Source of the DNA: Mycobacterium sp. IS-1590
GTDB lineage: Bacteria > Actinomycetota > Actinomycetes > Mycobacteriales > Mycobacteriaceae
Direction of reading: 5' to 3'
DNA length: 64,000 bases
NCBI RefSeq assembly: GCF_001500025.1
Contig: NZ_LQIW01000001.1
Span: 495,919 to 559,918 of the forward strand
In this document: positions 20,054-26,712 of the stretch, piece by piece
Position numbering within the stretch: the first letter of the stretch is position 1
Layout: the number at the start of each line of letters is the position of its first letter
Position numbers and translations under genes: made by a program
The notes under the pieces: generated by a model
What the model saw: only the letters and a program-made list of their open reading frames with translations
Database searches by the model: none
What the model was told of the DNA's origin: nothing

Positions 20054-20290
20054 ATGAGGGGGTCGAGCGTGGTCAGTGCGGTGCGGAAGCTTCTGAGCTT
20101 CGAGATGACGCTGGCCGAATGGATCGGCACCGGGCTCATCCTCGCCGCACCCTACGTCGTCGTCGGCATCGGCTGGACCGCCCTGCGCATGGACCGACTG
20201 GACGGCAGCGGGCTCACGTGGCTGCTCCAGTTGATCGGCTCCGTCGCGTTCTGGCCCGCACTCGTCTTCTCGGCGGTGTGTGTCGGATGA
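20054..20290 (+). CDS. Small membrane protein upstream of a DUF2236 oxygenase (paralogue 1)
   Basis: 78 residues from the ATG at 20054; GTG codons at 20039 and 20069 are alternatives. GGGTAGGT just upstream could serve as ribosome-binding site. Two hydrophobic segments are evident: WIGTGLILAAPYVVVGIGW and a C-terminal LLQLIGSVAFWPALVFSAV. It is homologous by eye to the small protein at 21147: shared VRKLLS/LRRLLS, AxPYxxxGxxW and FWPAxxF blocks. It overlaps the oxygenase gene as ATGA. I know no function; its tight bracketing of the oxygenase suggests a membrane subunit or anchor. Confidence 0.65.
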   Translation: MRGSSVVSAVRKLLSFEMTLAEWIGTGLILAAPYVVVGIGWTALRMDRLDGSGLTWLLQLIGSVAFWPALVFSAVCVG

Positions 20291-21150
20291 CGAACCGCTA
20301 CCGCATCTCGGTCCGACGGCGCACCGCCCGATGGGACCCCGAGGCCGATGTGACCGCCGGGGACGCGATGGACTTCTGGGCGTTCGCGGGCGGGGCCGCC
20401 AACGTCGTCATGCAACTGTCCTGGCCCGAGGTCGGCTACGGCGTCGCGGAGAGCAAGGTCGATTCGGGCAACCTGCTCAAACACCCGTGGAAGCGGGCAC
20501 GCACGACGTTCCAGTACCTCGCCGTCTCGGTGCTGGGGACTCCCGATGACCGCGCGGCCTTCCGGGAGGCGGTCAACACCGCGCACCGCCACGTCAAGTC
20601 GACCGCCGAGAGCCCTGTGCGGTACAACGCCTTCGACCGCGACCTGCAGATGTGGGTGGCCGCTTGTCTTTTCGTCGGGCTGGAGGACACCTATCAGCTG
20701 TTGCGCGGTGAGATGACACCGCAGCAGGCCGAGCAGTTCTACCGCTCCGCATGGCCACTGGGCACCACCCTGCAGGTCACCGAGGACCAGTGGCCGCCGA
20801 CGCGCGCGGAGTTCGACGACTACTGGCGAACCGCGTGCGAGCGGGTGAAGATCGACGACCGGGTACGTGCACATCTGATGCACATGCTGGATCTGAGGAT
20901 GATCAACCCGCTACTGGGACTGCCGTTCCGGCCGCTGCTGAAGTTCCTGACCACCGGATTCCTCGCACCGGTGTTCCGTGAGCAGATGGGCCTGCGGTGG
21001 AACGGGTTTGCCCAGTTCCTGTTCGAATGGCTTTTCCTCACAGTCGCTTTCGTCAACAGGTTCATGCCGGTGTTCCTGCGCCAGGGCGGCAGCTACGTGC
21101 TGCTCGCGGACGTGCGCCGCCGGGTCCGTACGCACAAGGCACTGGTATGA
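20287..21150 (+). CDS. DUF2236 / MpaB-like oxygenase family protein
   Basis: 287 residues, ATG overlapping the preceding stop. The sequence fits the DUF2236 family (latex-clearing protein, MpaB and related haem-containing oxygenases). Seen: VTAGDAMDFWAFAGGAANVVMQLSWPEVGYGVAESKV, with the family-typical N-terminal Gly/Ala-rich helix; FQYLAVSVLGTPDDRAAF; VNTAHRHVK, which includes a conserved H..H pair suited to haem or metal binding; and WVAACLFVGLEDTYQLL. The C-terminal third has a hydrophobic stretch (FLFEWLFLTVAFVNRFMPVFL). The substrate is unknown. Flanking small membrane proteins on both sides overlap it by 4 bp each. Confidence 0.82.
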   Translation: MTNRYRISVRRRTARWDPEADVTAGDAMDFWAFAGGAANVVMQLSWPEVGYGVAESKVDSGNLLKHPWKRARTTFQYLAVSVLGTPDDRAAFREAVNTAHRHVKSTAESPVRYNAFDRDLQMWVAACLFVGLEDTYQLLRGEMTPQQAEQFYRSAWPLGTTLQVTEDQWPPTRAEFDDYWRTACERVKIDDRVRAHLMHMLDLRMINPLLGLPFRPLLKFLTTGFLAPVFREQMGLRWNGFAQFLFEWLFLTVAFVNRFMPVFLRQGGSYVLLADVRRRVRTHKALV

Positions 21151-21395
21151 CGGGGCTGCGGCGCCTGCTCAGCCGCCGGATCAGCGTCGAGGCGATGATC
21201 GAGGCCGGCATGTGGCTCGCCATCCCGTACCTGCTGATCGGTCTCGTGTGGGCGTTCTTCGACGCCGAGCAGGTGCAGCTCATCGACACCGCGTTCCGCA
21301 CCCGGATCCCGGCGGGTTCGGACATCGGCGCGTTCATGGCGACCGCGCTGTTCTGGCCGGCCAACCTGTTCGGCATCGAACTCTGCGTCCCCTGA
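21147..21395 (+). CDS. Small membrane protein downstream of a DUF2236 oxygenase (paralogue 2)
   Basis: 82 residues, ATG overlapping the oxygenase stop as ATGA. Hydrophobic segments: MWLAIPYLLIGLVWAFF and IGAFMATALFWPANLFGI. It is alignable by eye with the small protein at 20054 through LRRLLS, AxPYxxxGxxW and FWPAxLF blocks, so the oxygenase is sandwiched between two paralogues. The function is unknown. The three-gene overlapping cassette implies stoichiometric production of a membrane complex. Confidence 0.7.
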   Translation: MTGLRRLLSRRISVEAMIEAGMWLAIPYLLIGLVWAFFDAEQVQLIDTAFRTRIPAGSDIGAFMATALFWPANLFGIELCVP

Positions 21396-21516
21396 GGTTC
21401 GGGCTTGCGGGCGGTTGAGGTTGCGAACAGGGGCAACCGAAGTACGCCAATAGCCCGCCGAAGCACCCCGCCAGTGGGACGCTCAACCTCGAGTGAATCC
21501 CACGGAAGGAGCCCGC

Positions 21517-21597
21517 ATGACCACCTCCCCCACCGTGCGGTTCTGGGCCGCCGTGCGCGGCGTGTCGGCCGTCGCGACACGAGGAACCGGCGAATGA
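21517..21597 (+). CDS. 26-residue upstream peptide coupled to an alcohol dehydrogenase
   Basis: A small ORF beginning MTTSPTVRFW, preceded by a strong ribosome-binding site GGAAGGAG (21503-21510) with good spacing. It ends ...TRGTGE and its TGA overlaps the dehydrogenase ATG as ATGA (21594-21597). The strong site and the overlap argue for translation and for coupling. The peptide is not an MftA precursor because it lacks the C-terminal Val-Tyr core. It could be a leader peptide that controls dehydrogenase synthesis, or a small partner protein. It is too short for most gene callers. Confidence 0.6.
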   Translation: MTTSPTVRFWAAVRGVSAVATRGTGE

Positions 21598-22757
21598 AGT
21601 GCCGAGGCGCGATCCTGCGCGGTGTCGGGCGAGACTGGGAGATCGAGGAGATCACGCTCGACCCGCCCCGTGAGGGTGAGGTGCTGGTGAAGATGGCGGT
21701 GGCGGGGATCTGCCATTCGGACGACCACTACTCGACCGGCGATGGCGTGATGTCGGACCAACTCGCCGCGATCGTCGGGTCGACCGGCGGAGTGGTGCCG
21801 GATTTTTTTCCCATGCTCGGCGGGCACGAAGGCGCCGGCGTGGTCGAGGACGTGGGTCCCGGCGTGCGGTCGGTGCAGCCGGGTGACCGTGTGGCGACCT
21901 CCTTCATCCCCGCGTGCGGCACCTGCCGGTGGTGTGTGTCGGGAATGACCTACCTGTGCGACAACGGCGCCATGATGTTCGACAAGGGCATGGTCACGGA
22001 CGGCACCTCCCGCCGCCACGTCGGCGACGAGAACCTCACGGCTATGACCCAACTCGGCACGTTCGCCGAATACGCCGTACTCGCCGAGGAGTCGGTCATC
22101 AAGATCGACGAGTCGATACCCCTGGAAGCGGCGTCGCTGGTTTCCTGCGGTGTGACGACCGGTTGGGGCTCGGCGACGGTCGGCGTAGGCACACAGCCCG
22201 GCGAGACCGTCGTCATCATCGGCGTCGGGGGAGTGGGCATCAACGCCGTGCAGGGCGCGCGAGCGGCCGGGGCTGTCTCGATCGTCGCAGTGGATCCCGT
22301 GGACTTCAAACGGGATACGGCCAAGTTCTTCGGCGCCACCGAGACCGCTGCGTCCGCCGAGGAGGCGATCCCGATGGTGCGCGAGCTGACCGCCGGTGTG
22401 ATGGCCGACCGGGTGGTGCTGACCCCGAGTGTGCTGCCGGCCGAACTGCTGGCGCCCGCGATGATGTTGACCCGCAAGGGCGGAACATGTCTGATGACCG
22501 CGATTCCGAAGCTCGATGTGAACATCGTGCCGCTGCTGCTGGTGGACTTCATCCAGTCCTGTAAGACCCTCAAGGGACTGTTGTACGGCGGGATGAATCC
22601 GCGGGCCAGCATGCCGATGTTGTTGACGATGTACCGCAACGGCAATCTGATGCTCGATGAGTTGATCACGCGGCGTTACCGGCTCGATCAGATCAACGAC
22701 GCGATCCGCGACATGCGCGAGGGCCGTAACATCCGCGGCATCATCGAGTTCGAGTAA
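21594..22757 (+). CDS. NDMA-type zinc-dependent alcohol dehydrogenase
   Basis: 387 residues. It is a medium-chain dehydrogenase with catalytic zinc ligands in ICHSDDH (about residue 38) and GGHEGAG (about 78), four structural-zinc cysteines in PACGTCRWCVSGMTYLC (about 104-119) and a nucleotide-binding GVGGVGINA near 205. The long insertion with GAMMFDKGM and the segment LGTFAEY match the NDMA-dependent (Rxyl_3153-like) alcohol dehydrogenases, whose tightly bound NAD is typically recycled through mycofactocin. No mycofactocin genes are in the window. GAGGAA precedes the ATG, but translation probably also depends on the coupled 26-codon ORF. Confidence 0.88.
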   Translation: MKCRGAILRGVGRDWEIEEITLDPPREGEVLVKMAVAGICHSDDHYSTGDGVMSDQLAAIVGSTGGVVPDFFPMLGGHEGAGVVEDVGPGVRSVQPGDRVATSFIPACGTCRWCVSGMTYLCDNGAMMFDKGMVTDGTSRRHVGDENLTAMTQLGTFAEYAVLAEESVIKIDESIPLEAASLVSCGVTTGWGSATVGVGTQPGETVVIIGVGGVGINAVQGARAAGAVSIVAVDPVDFKRDTAKFFGATETAASAEEAIPMVRELTAGVMADRVVLTPSVLPAELLAPAMMLTRKGGTCLMTAIPKLDVNIVPLLLVDFIQSCKTLKGLLYGGMNPRASMPMLLTMYRNGNLMLDELITRRYRLDQINDAIRDMREGRNIRGIIEFE

Positions 22758-22778
22758 CAGACAGGTGCGTTCGGGCCC

Positions 22779-23531
22779 GTGACGGAAGCCTCCGACGACT
22801 TCGAGACGTCGCTGGGATACCCCGTCGACGCCGCACCGGTGCCGCGACCGATTTTTTCCGAACAACGGTGGTGCGATCTGACTTTCGTGCACTGGCCGGT
22901 GCGCCCGGATACGGTCGCGGCGCTGTATCCGCCCGGCACGCGCCCCGACGTCTTCGGCGACGGGTTCACCTACGTCGGACTGGTGCCGTTCCAGATGCGC
23001 GGCACAACGCTGGGGCGTGCCATGCCGCTGCCGTACTTCGGCACCTTCGCCGAGACCAACGTCCGCCTCTACTCGATCGACGAGTCGGGCCGCCACGGCG
23101 TGGTGTTCCGCTCGCTGGAGACCGCGCGGCTGGCGGTCGTGCCCACCCTGCGCCTCGCCCTCGGCATCCCCTACACGTGGGCGAAGATGCGCATCGACAG
23201 GACGGCCGACACCATCACCTACACCAGCGAGCGGCGGTGGCCGCGACGCGGATTGCGCAGCGTCGTCACCGTGCGCGTCGGCGACCAGGTGACGCCCACC
23301 CCGCTGGAGGTGTGGCTGACCGCGCGCTGGGGCGCGCACACCCGCAGGGCCGGCCGTACGTGGTGGGTGCCCAACGAACACGACCCGTGGCCGCTGTGTG
23401 CCGCCGAAATCATCGGCCTGCGAGACGATCTCGTCGCCGCCGCGGGAGTCACCCCCGCGGGCCCCATGCTGCGCGGGTTGTTCACAACGGGGGTGCAGGC
23501 GCGGTTCGGGCGCCCGTGCGTCGTCGCCTGA
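22779..23531 (+). CDS. DUF2071 (YqjF-like) family protein
   Basis: 250 residues from a GTG 21 bp after the dehydrogenase stop. Family blocks: IFSEQRWCDLTFVHWPVRPDTVAALYPPG, TYVGLVPFQMRG, PYFGTFAETNVRLYSIDESGRHGVVFRSLE and IPYTWAKMRI. The fold is related to acetoacetate decarboxylase. No catalytic lysine can be assigned with confidence and the function is unknown. Its TGA directly abuts the TAG of the convergent SDR gene with no intervening base, so any terminator must lie inside a coding sequence. Confidence 0.8.
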   Translation: MTEASDDFETSLGYPVDAAPVPRPIFSEQRWCDLTFVHWPVRPDTVAALYPPGTRPDVFGDGFTYVGLVPFQMRGTTLGRAMPLPYFGTFAETNVRLYSIDESGRHGVVFRSLETARLAVVPTLRLALGIPYTWAKMRIDRTADTITYTSERRWPRRGLRSVVTVRVGDQVTPTPLEVWLTARWGAHTRRAGRTWWVPNEHDPWPLCAAEIIGLRDDLVAAAGVTPAGPMLRGLFTTGVQARFGRPCVVA

Positions 23532-24380
23532 CTACGGACCCGTGTACCCCGGCGGGTTGGGAGTGTCCACCCACAGGTCGACGCCCAGTTCGGCACCGGG
23601 GACGCAGTTGTACACCGACAGGTCGGTCACACCGGATTCGAGCAGCACGTCCTCACACAGCAGCGACTGCCCGGTGAACTCGCGCGCGGGCTTGGTGAGG
23701 ACCACGTACGCGGCGTCGGCGTAGACGTCGGGCTTGCGGGCGCGGCCCATCGCCTCGTCACCGCCCAACAGGTTCTGCACGGCCGCCGTGGCCACCAGCG
23801 TGCGCGGCCACAACGTGTTCGAGGCGATGCCGGCGTCGCGCATCTCTTCGGCGATCGCCAACGCGCACAACGACATTCCGTACTTGGCCATCATGTAGGC
23901 GGTCGGCTTGAGCCACTGCGGCTCCAGACGCACCGGCGGTGACAGCGTCAGGATGTGCGGGTTCTCCCGGCCCACCATGTGCGGGATGCACGCGGCCGAT
24001 ACCGCGTAGGTGCCGCGCACCTGGATGCCGTTCATCAGGTCGAACCGCTTCAGCGGCACGTCGGTGATCGAGCCCAGGTTGATCGCCGAAGCGTTGTTCA
24101 CGCAGATGTCGATGCCGCCGAACTGCTCGACGGTCTTGGCGACGGCTGCGGCCACCGAGTCGCCGTCGCGAATGTCGCCGACGATCGGCAGCGCCTGGCC
24201 GCCGGCGTCCTCGAGCTCCTTGGCCGCGGTGTACACCGTGCCCGGCAGCTTGGGATGGGGCTCGGCCGTTTTCGCGATCAACGCGACGTTGGCGCCGTCG
24301 GCGGCCGCGCGCTTGGCGATCGCCAGGCCGATGCCGCGGCTCGCGCCGGAGATGAACATGGTTTTCCCGTTGAGCGACAT
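23532..24380 (-). CDS. Short-chain dehydrogenase/reductase (Rv3224/HSDL2 type)
   Basis: 282 residues. Cofactor-binding ISGASRGIGLAIA (about residues 9-21), VNNAS (about 94-98) and the catalytic Tyr/Lys pair in AYMMAK are all visible. The set resembles the HSDL2-like branch acting on acyl or steroid substrates. The M. tuberculosis counterpart at this position is described as iron-regulated; no clear IdeR box was found here. A 19-bp-armed inverted repeat lies in the gap upstream of its start. Transcription is leftward, following ybaK. Confidence 0.9.
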   Translation of the reverse strand: MSLNGKTMFISGASRGIGLAIAKRAAADGANVALIAKTAEPHPKLPGTVYTAAKELEDAGGQALPIVGDIRDGDSVAAAVAKTVEQFGGIDICVNNASAINLGSITDVPLKRFDLMNGIQVRGTYAVSAACIPHMVGRENPHILTLSPPVRLEPQWLKPTAYMMAKYGMSLCALAIAEEMRDAGIASNTLWPRTLVATAAVQNLLGGDEAMGRARKPDVYADAAYVVLTKPAREFTGQSLLCEDVLLESGVTDLSVYNCVPGAELGVDLWVDTPNPPGYTGP

Positions 24381-24399
24381 GACCTCACACTAACCGCCG

Positions 24400-24456
24400 C
24401 GAAACCGGATTCCGGCAGCTGAGCACTCGAACTCTGCCTGCCGGAATACCGTTTCG
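24400..24456. promoter_or_regulatory. Large inverted repeat between ybaK and the SDR gene
   Basis: CGAAACCGGATTCCGGCAG (24400-24418) pairs with CTGCCGGAATACCGTTTCG (24438-24456), 17 of 19 positions, across a 19-nt loop. It lies 26 bp after the ybaK stop and 19 bp before the SDR start, on the same transcription direction. It could be a terminator for ybaK (no U tract), a transcript-processing site or an operator. Confidence 0.6.
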
Positions 24457-24481
24457 GGGAGAAGGACGCCGCACCGGAGCG

Positions 24482-24970
24482 TCACGCGCAGATGTCGGCG
24501 GTGACGGCGTCGGTCAATCGGATCAGGTCCTGCGGCGCCACGGCGACGTCCCAGCCGCGTTTGCCGGCACTGCACAGCACCCGATCCCAGGCCAGCGCGC
24601 TCGCGTCGACGACCGTCGGCAGCGGGGTGCGCTGGCCCAGCGGGGAGATACCGCCGACGACATAGCCCGTCGACCGCTCGGCGACCAACCGTTCGGCCAT
24701 CGTGGCCTTGGGCACGCCGAGGGCCGCCGCAGCCGCCTTCAGTGAGAGCTTGGCCGGCACCGGCAGGACCGCGACCCCCAGGCCCTTGGGCAACGCCAGC
24801 ACCAACGTCTTGAGGATCTGGCCGGGTTCGACGCCTTCGGACCGGGCGAGCGCCTCGACCGCCTCCGCGCCGAACGAGGGATGCCGGGGATCGTGCCGGT
24901 ACCGCAGAACCTCGTGCGCGACGTCGGCGGCCACCAGGGCCGCGATGGCCGGAGTTGCTGCGCGTGGCAC
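24482..24970 (-). CDS. ybaK: YbaK/EbsC-type Cys-tRNA(Pro) deacylase
   Basis: 162 residues from a GTG (VPRAATPAI). The YbaK fold is indicated by ALARSEGVEPGQILKTLVL, KLSLKAAAAALGVPKATMA and GYVVGGISPLGQ, the last being the substrate-loop signature GGxSP. Such enzymes hydrolyse mischarged Cys-tRNA(Pro) in trans. The conserved lysine in the ILKTL block is present. M. tuberculosis carries this gene split into two short ORFs as I recall; here it is intact. It is divergent from sigH. Confidence 0.88.
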   Translation of the reverse strand: MPRAATPAIAALVAADVAHEVLRYRHDPRHPSFGAEAVEALARSEGVEPGQILKTLVLALPKGLGVAVLPVPAKLSLKAAAAALGVPKATMAERLVAERSTGYVVGGISPLGQRTPLPTVVDASALAWDRVLCSAGKRGWDVAVAPQDLIRLTDAVTADICA

Positions 24971-25007
24971 CGCGTCAGCCTAGTGCGATGCGCCTACGTC
25001 GCGATTC

Positions 25008-25037
25008 GGGGAACAACCAGGACCGACTCCACTGTTG
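25008..25037 (+). promoter_or_regulatory. SigH-type autoregulated promoter
   Basis: GGGGAACA (25008-25015) and GTT (25034-25036) are separated by 18 bp from the end of GGAACA, matching the mycobacterial SigH/SigE consensus GGAAYA-N16-20-GTT. It precedes sigH by about 175 bp, consistent with the known autoregulation of sigH under thiol-oxidative and heat stress. It implies a long leader or an earlier translation start. Confidence 0.75.
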
Positions 25038-25212
25038 TTGACGGTGGCTGTACCTCGGCACAGGTTCGCGGACAGAAAACATGTCGGTCTCAACCTCTAG
25101 GATGAGTGAAGGGGGTCAGGTGCCAACGCTGGCCATGGACTTTCCAGTGCTCCCGGTGGATCTACCGGGTCTATACGCTGGCACCGCGACAGAAGGGACG
25201 GTGTTCCCCACG

Positions 25213-25863
25213 ATGACCGACTCCGACGGGTCCACGCGAGATTCGACGCCGGAGGCTCCGCAGGAGACCGACGCCGAATTGACCGCGCGTTTCGAGCGCG
25301 ACGCGATCCCGCTGCTCGACCAGCTGTACGGCGGCGCGCTGCGCATGACGCGCAACCCCGCCGACGCCGAGGACCTGTTGCAGGAAACCATGGTCAAGGC
25401 GTACGCCGGCTTCCGGTCGTTCCGCGAGGGCACCAACCTCAAGGCCTGGCTGTACCGCATCCTCACCAACACCTACATCAACAGCTACCGCAAGAAGCAG
25501 CGTCAGCCGGCGGAATATCCCACCGAGGAGATCACCGACTGGCAGCTGGCGGCCAATGCCGAGCATTCTTCGACCGGACTGCGCTCGGCCGAGGTGGAGG
25601 CACTCGAGTCGCTGCCCGACACCGAGATCAAGGAAGCGCTGCAGGCGCTGCCGGAGGACTTTCGGATGGCGGTCTACTACGCCGACGTCGAGGGCTTCCC
25701 ATACAAGGAGATCGCCGAGATCATGGACACGCCGATAGGCACGGTGATGTCCCGGTTGCACCGGGGCAGGCGCCAGTTGCGCGAGCTGCTGGCCGGCGTG
25801 GCCCGCGACCGCGGGTTCGTCCGGGGACAGCAGATGGACACACCCGAGGAGGTCTCGTCGTGA
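25213..25863 (+). CDS. sigH: ECF RNA polymerase sigma factor SigH
   Basis: 216 residues from the ATG at 25213 ([10 protein letters not shown]), the same length as the M. tuberculosis protein as I recall it. Sigma region 2: [37 protein letters not shown], followed by [20 protein letters not shown]. Sigma region 4: [48 protein letters not shown]. It directs oxidative and heat stress genes such as thioredoxins and Clp. The frame remains open upstream to an ATG at 25081 (44 extra codons), so longer forms are possible. It is followed by its anti-sigma factor with a 4-bp overlap. Confidence 0.96.
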   Translation: MTDSDGSTRDSTPEAPQETDAELTARFERDAIPLLDQLYGGALRMTRNPADAEDLLQETMVKAYAGFRSFREGTNLKAWLYRILTNTYINSYRKKQRQPAEYPTEEITDWQLAANAEHSSTGLRSAEVEALESLPDTEIKEALQALPEDFRMAVYYADVEGFPYKEIAEIMDTPIGTVMSRLHRGRRQLRELLAGVARDRGFVRGQQMDTPEEVSS

Positions 25864-26165
25864 GCTCGTTCTCTGACGAACAGCGATGGCAGCCGCCCGT
25901 CGGTCCCATCGATCCCGAGCATCCCGAATGCGCCGCGGTCATCGCCGAGGTGTGGACGCTGCTCGACGGTGAATGCACCCCCGAAACCCGCGACAAGCTG
26001 CGCCATCATCTGGAGGAGTGCCCCGCCTGCCTGCGCCATTACGGCGTCGAGGAGCGGGTCAAGCAGCTGATCGCCAAGAAATGCGGCGGCGAGAGAGCGC
26101 CGGAGAGCCTGCGCGAGCGGCTGCGCATCGAGATCAGCCGCACCACCATCATCCGGCGCGGTTAG
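25860..26165 (+). CDS. rshA: Zinc-associated anti-sigma factor RshA
   Basis: 101 residues from a GTG overlapping the sigH stop (GTGA). The redox-sensitive zinc motif H-x3-C-x2-C is present as HLEECPAC in the middle of the protein, with an upstream Cys (CTPETRDKL). Reduced RshA binds and silences SigH; oxidation of the cysteines or phosphorylation releases it. The overlapping start ensures near-equal synthesis with SigH. Confidence 0.95.
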   Translation: MSSFSDEQRWQPPVGPIDPEHPECAAVIAEVWTLLDGECTPETRDKLRHHLEECPACLRHYGVEERVKQLIAKKCGGERAPESLRERLRIEISRTTIIRRG

Positions 26166-26206
26166 CGCCGAGGGCCACGCCCGGGCGCGCTGACGGCACC
26201 GACCAG

Positions 26207-26299
26207 CTAGCGCACCGACTTCGAGCCGGCGTTGGGCCGCTTACCATGGTTGGCCTTCGAGTGCTTGCGGTCACGCTTCTTACGGCCACGCTTGGCCAT
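26207..26299 (-). CDS. 50S ribosomal protein bL37
   Basis: 30 residues, too short for usual ORF cut-offs. It starts MAKRGRKKRDRK at 26299, continues with a KANHGKRPN block and ends ...KSVR. The ribosome-binding site GGAGGTAG lies 6 bp upstream of the ATG. The extremely basic sequence matches bL37, the small mycobacteria/actinobacteria-specific protein found by cryo-EM in the M. smegmatis large subunit. It is convergent with rshA (41 bp between stops) and divergent from the biotinyl carrier gene. The five or so C-terminal residues extend beyond the short form I remember. Confidence 0.9.
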   Translation of the reverse strand: MAKRGRKKRDRKHSKANHGKRPNAGSKSVR

Positions 26300-26456
26300 G
26301 GTCTACCTCCGAATGGTCTGGGGATTGCTCGGCCCGTGCTCGGCGCGGGCGCGTTCGGACCATTGTCTCATGGCCCGGCGACAACGCTGACAAGCCGGTC
26401 GTGTGGTTCGATGTAGGCCGAAACGCATACAGCAGCGAAAGAGTAATGGGGTGATG

Positions 26457-26672
26457 ATGGCCGAGGACGTTCGCGCTGAGATCGTGGCCAGTGTGCTCGA
26501 GGTCGTGGTGAGCGAGGGCGATCAGATCGGTGAGGGGGACACCCTGGTGCTGCTGGAGTCGATGAAGATGGAGATCCCGGTGCTGGCCGAGGTGGCGGGC
26601 ACCGTCAGCAAGGTCAGCGTTTCGGTTGGCGACGTCATCCAGGCCGGCGACCTCATCGCGGTGATCAGCTGA
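26457..26672 (+). CDS. Biotinylated carrier protein TB7.3 (biotinyl/lipoyl-binding domain)
   Basis: 71 residues starting MAEDVRAEIVAS. It is a single biotinyl domain with the biotinylation site ESMKMEIPV, the acceptor being Lys37 within MKM. The opening strands (AEIVASVLEVVVSEGD) and the closing VSVGDVIQAGDLIAVIS form the flattened barrel. Start and length agree with the M. tuberculosis TB7.3 protein. It presumably serves as a carboxyl carrier for an acyl-CoA carboxylase encoded elsewhere, although its partner is uncertain. It is followed 41 bp later by pdtaS. Confidence 0.95.
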   Translation: MAEDVRAEIVASVLEVVVSEGDQIGEGDTLVLLESMKMEIPVLAEVAGTVSKVSVSVGDVIQAGDLIAVIS

Positions 26673-26712
26673 TCAGCGCGTCCGTGTGAACCGCCGCCGG
26701 AAGTAGCCCCCG

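Noticed and set aside
21483..23381. 632-codon minus-strand frame across the dehydrogenase and DUF2071 genes
   Set aside because: Composition and position show it is a shadow; zinc motifs and the cofactor site are on the plus strand.
24381..24481. IdeR iron box upstream of the SDR gene
   Set aside because: The large palindrome there does not match the TTAGGTTAGGCTAACCTAA-type consensus.
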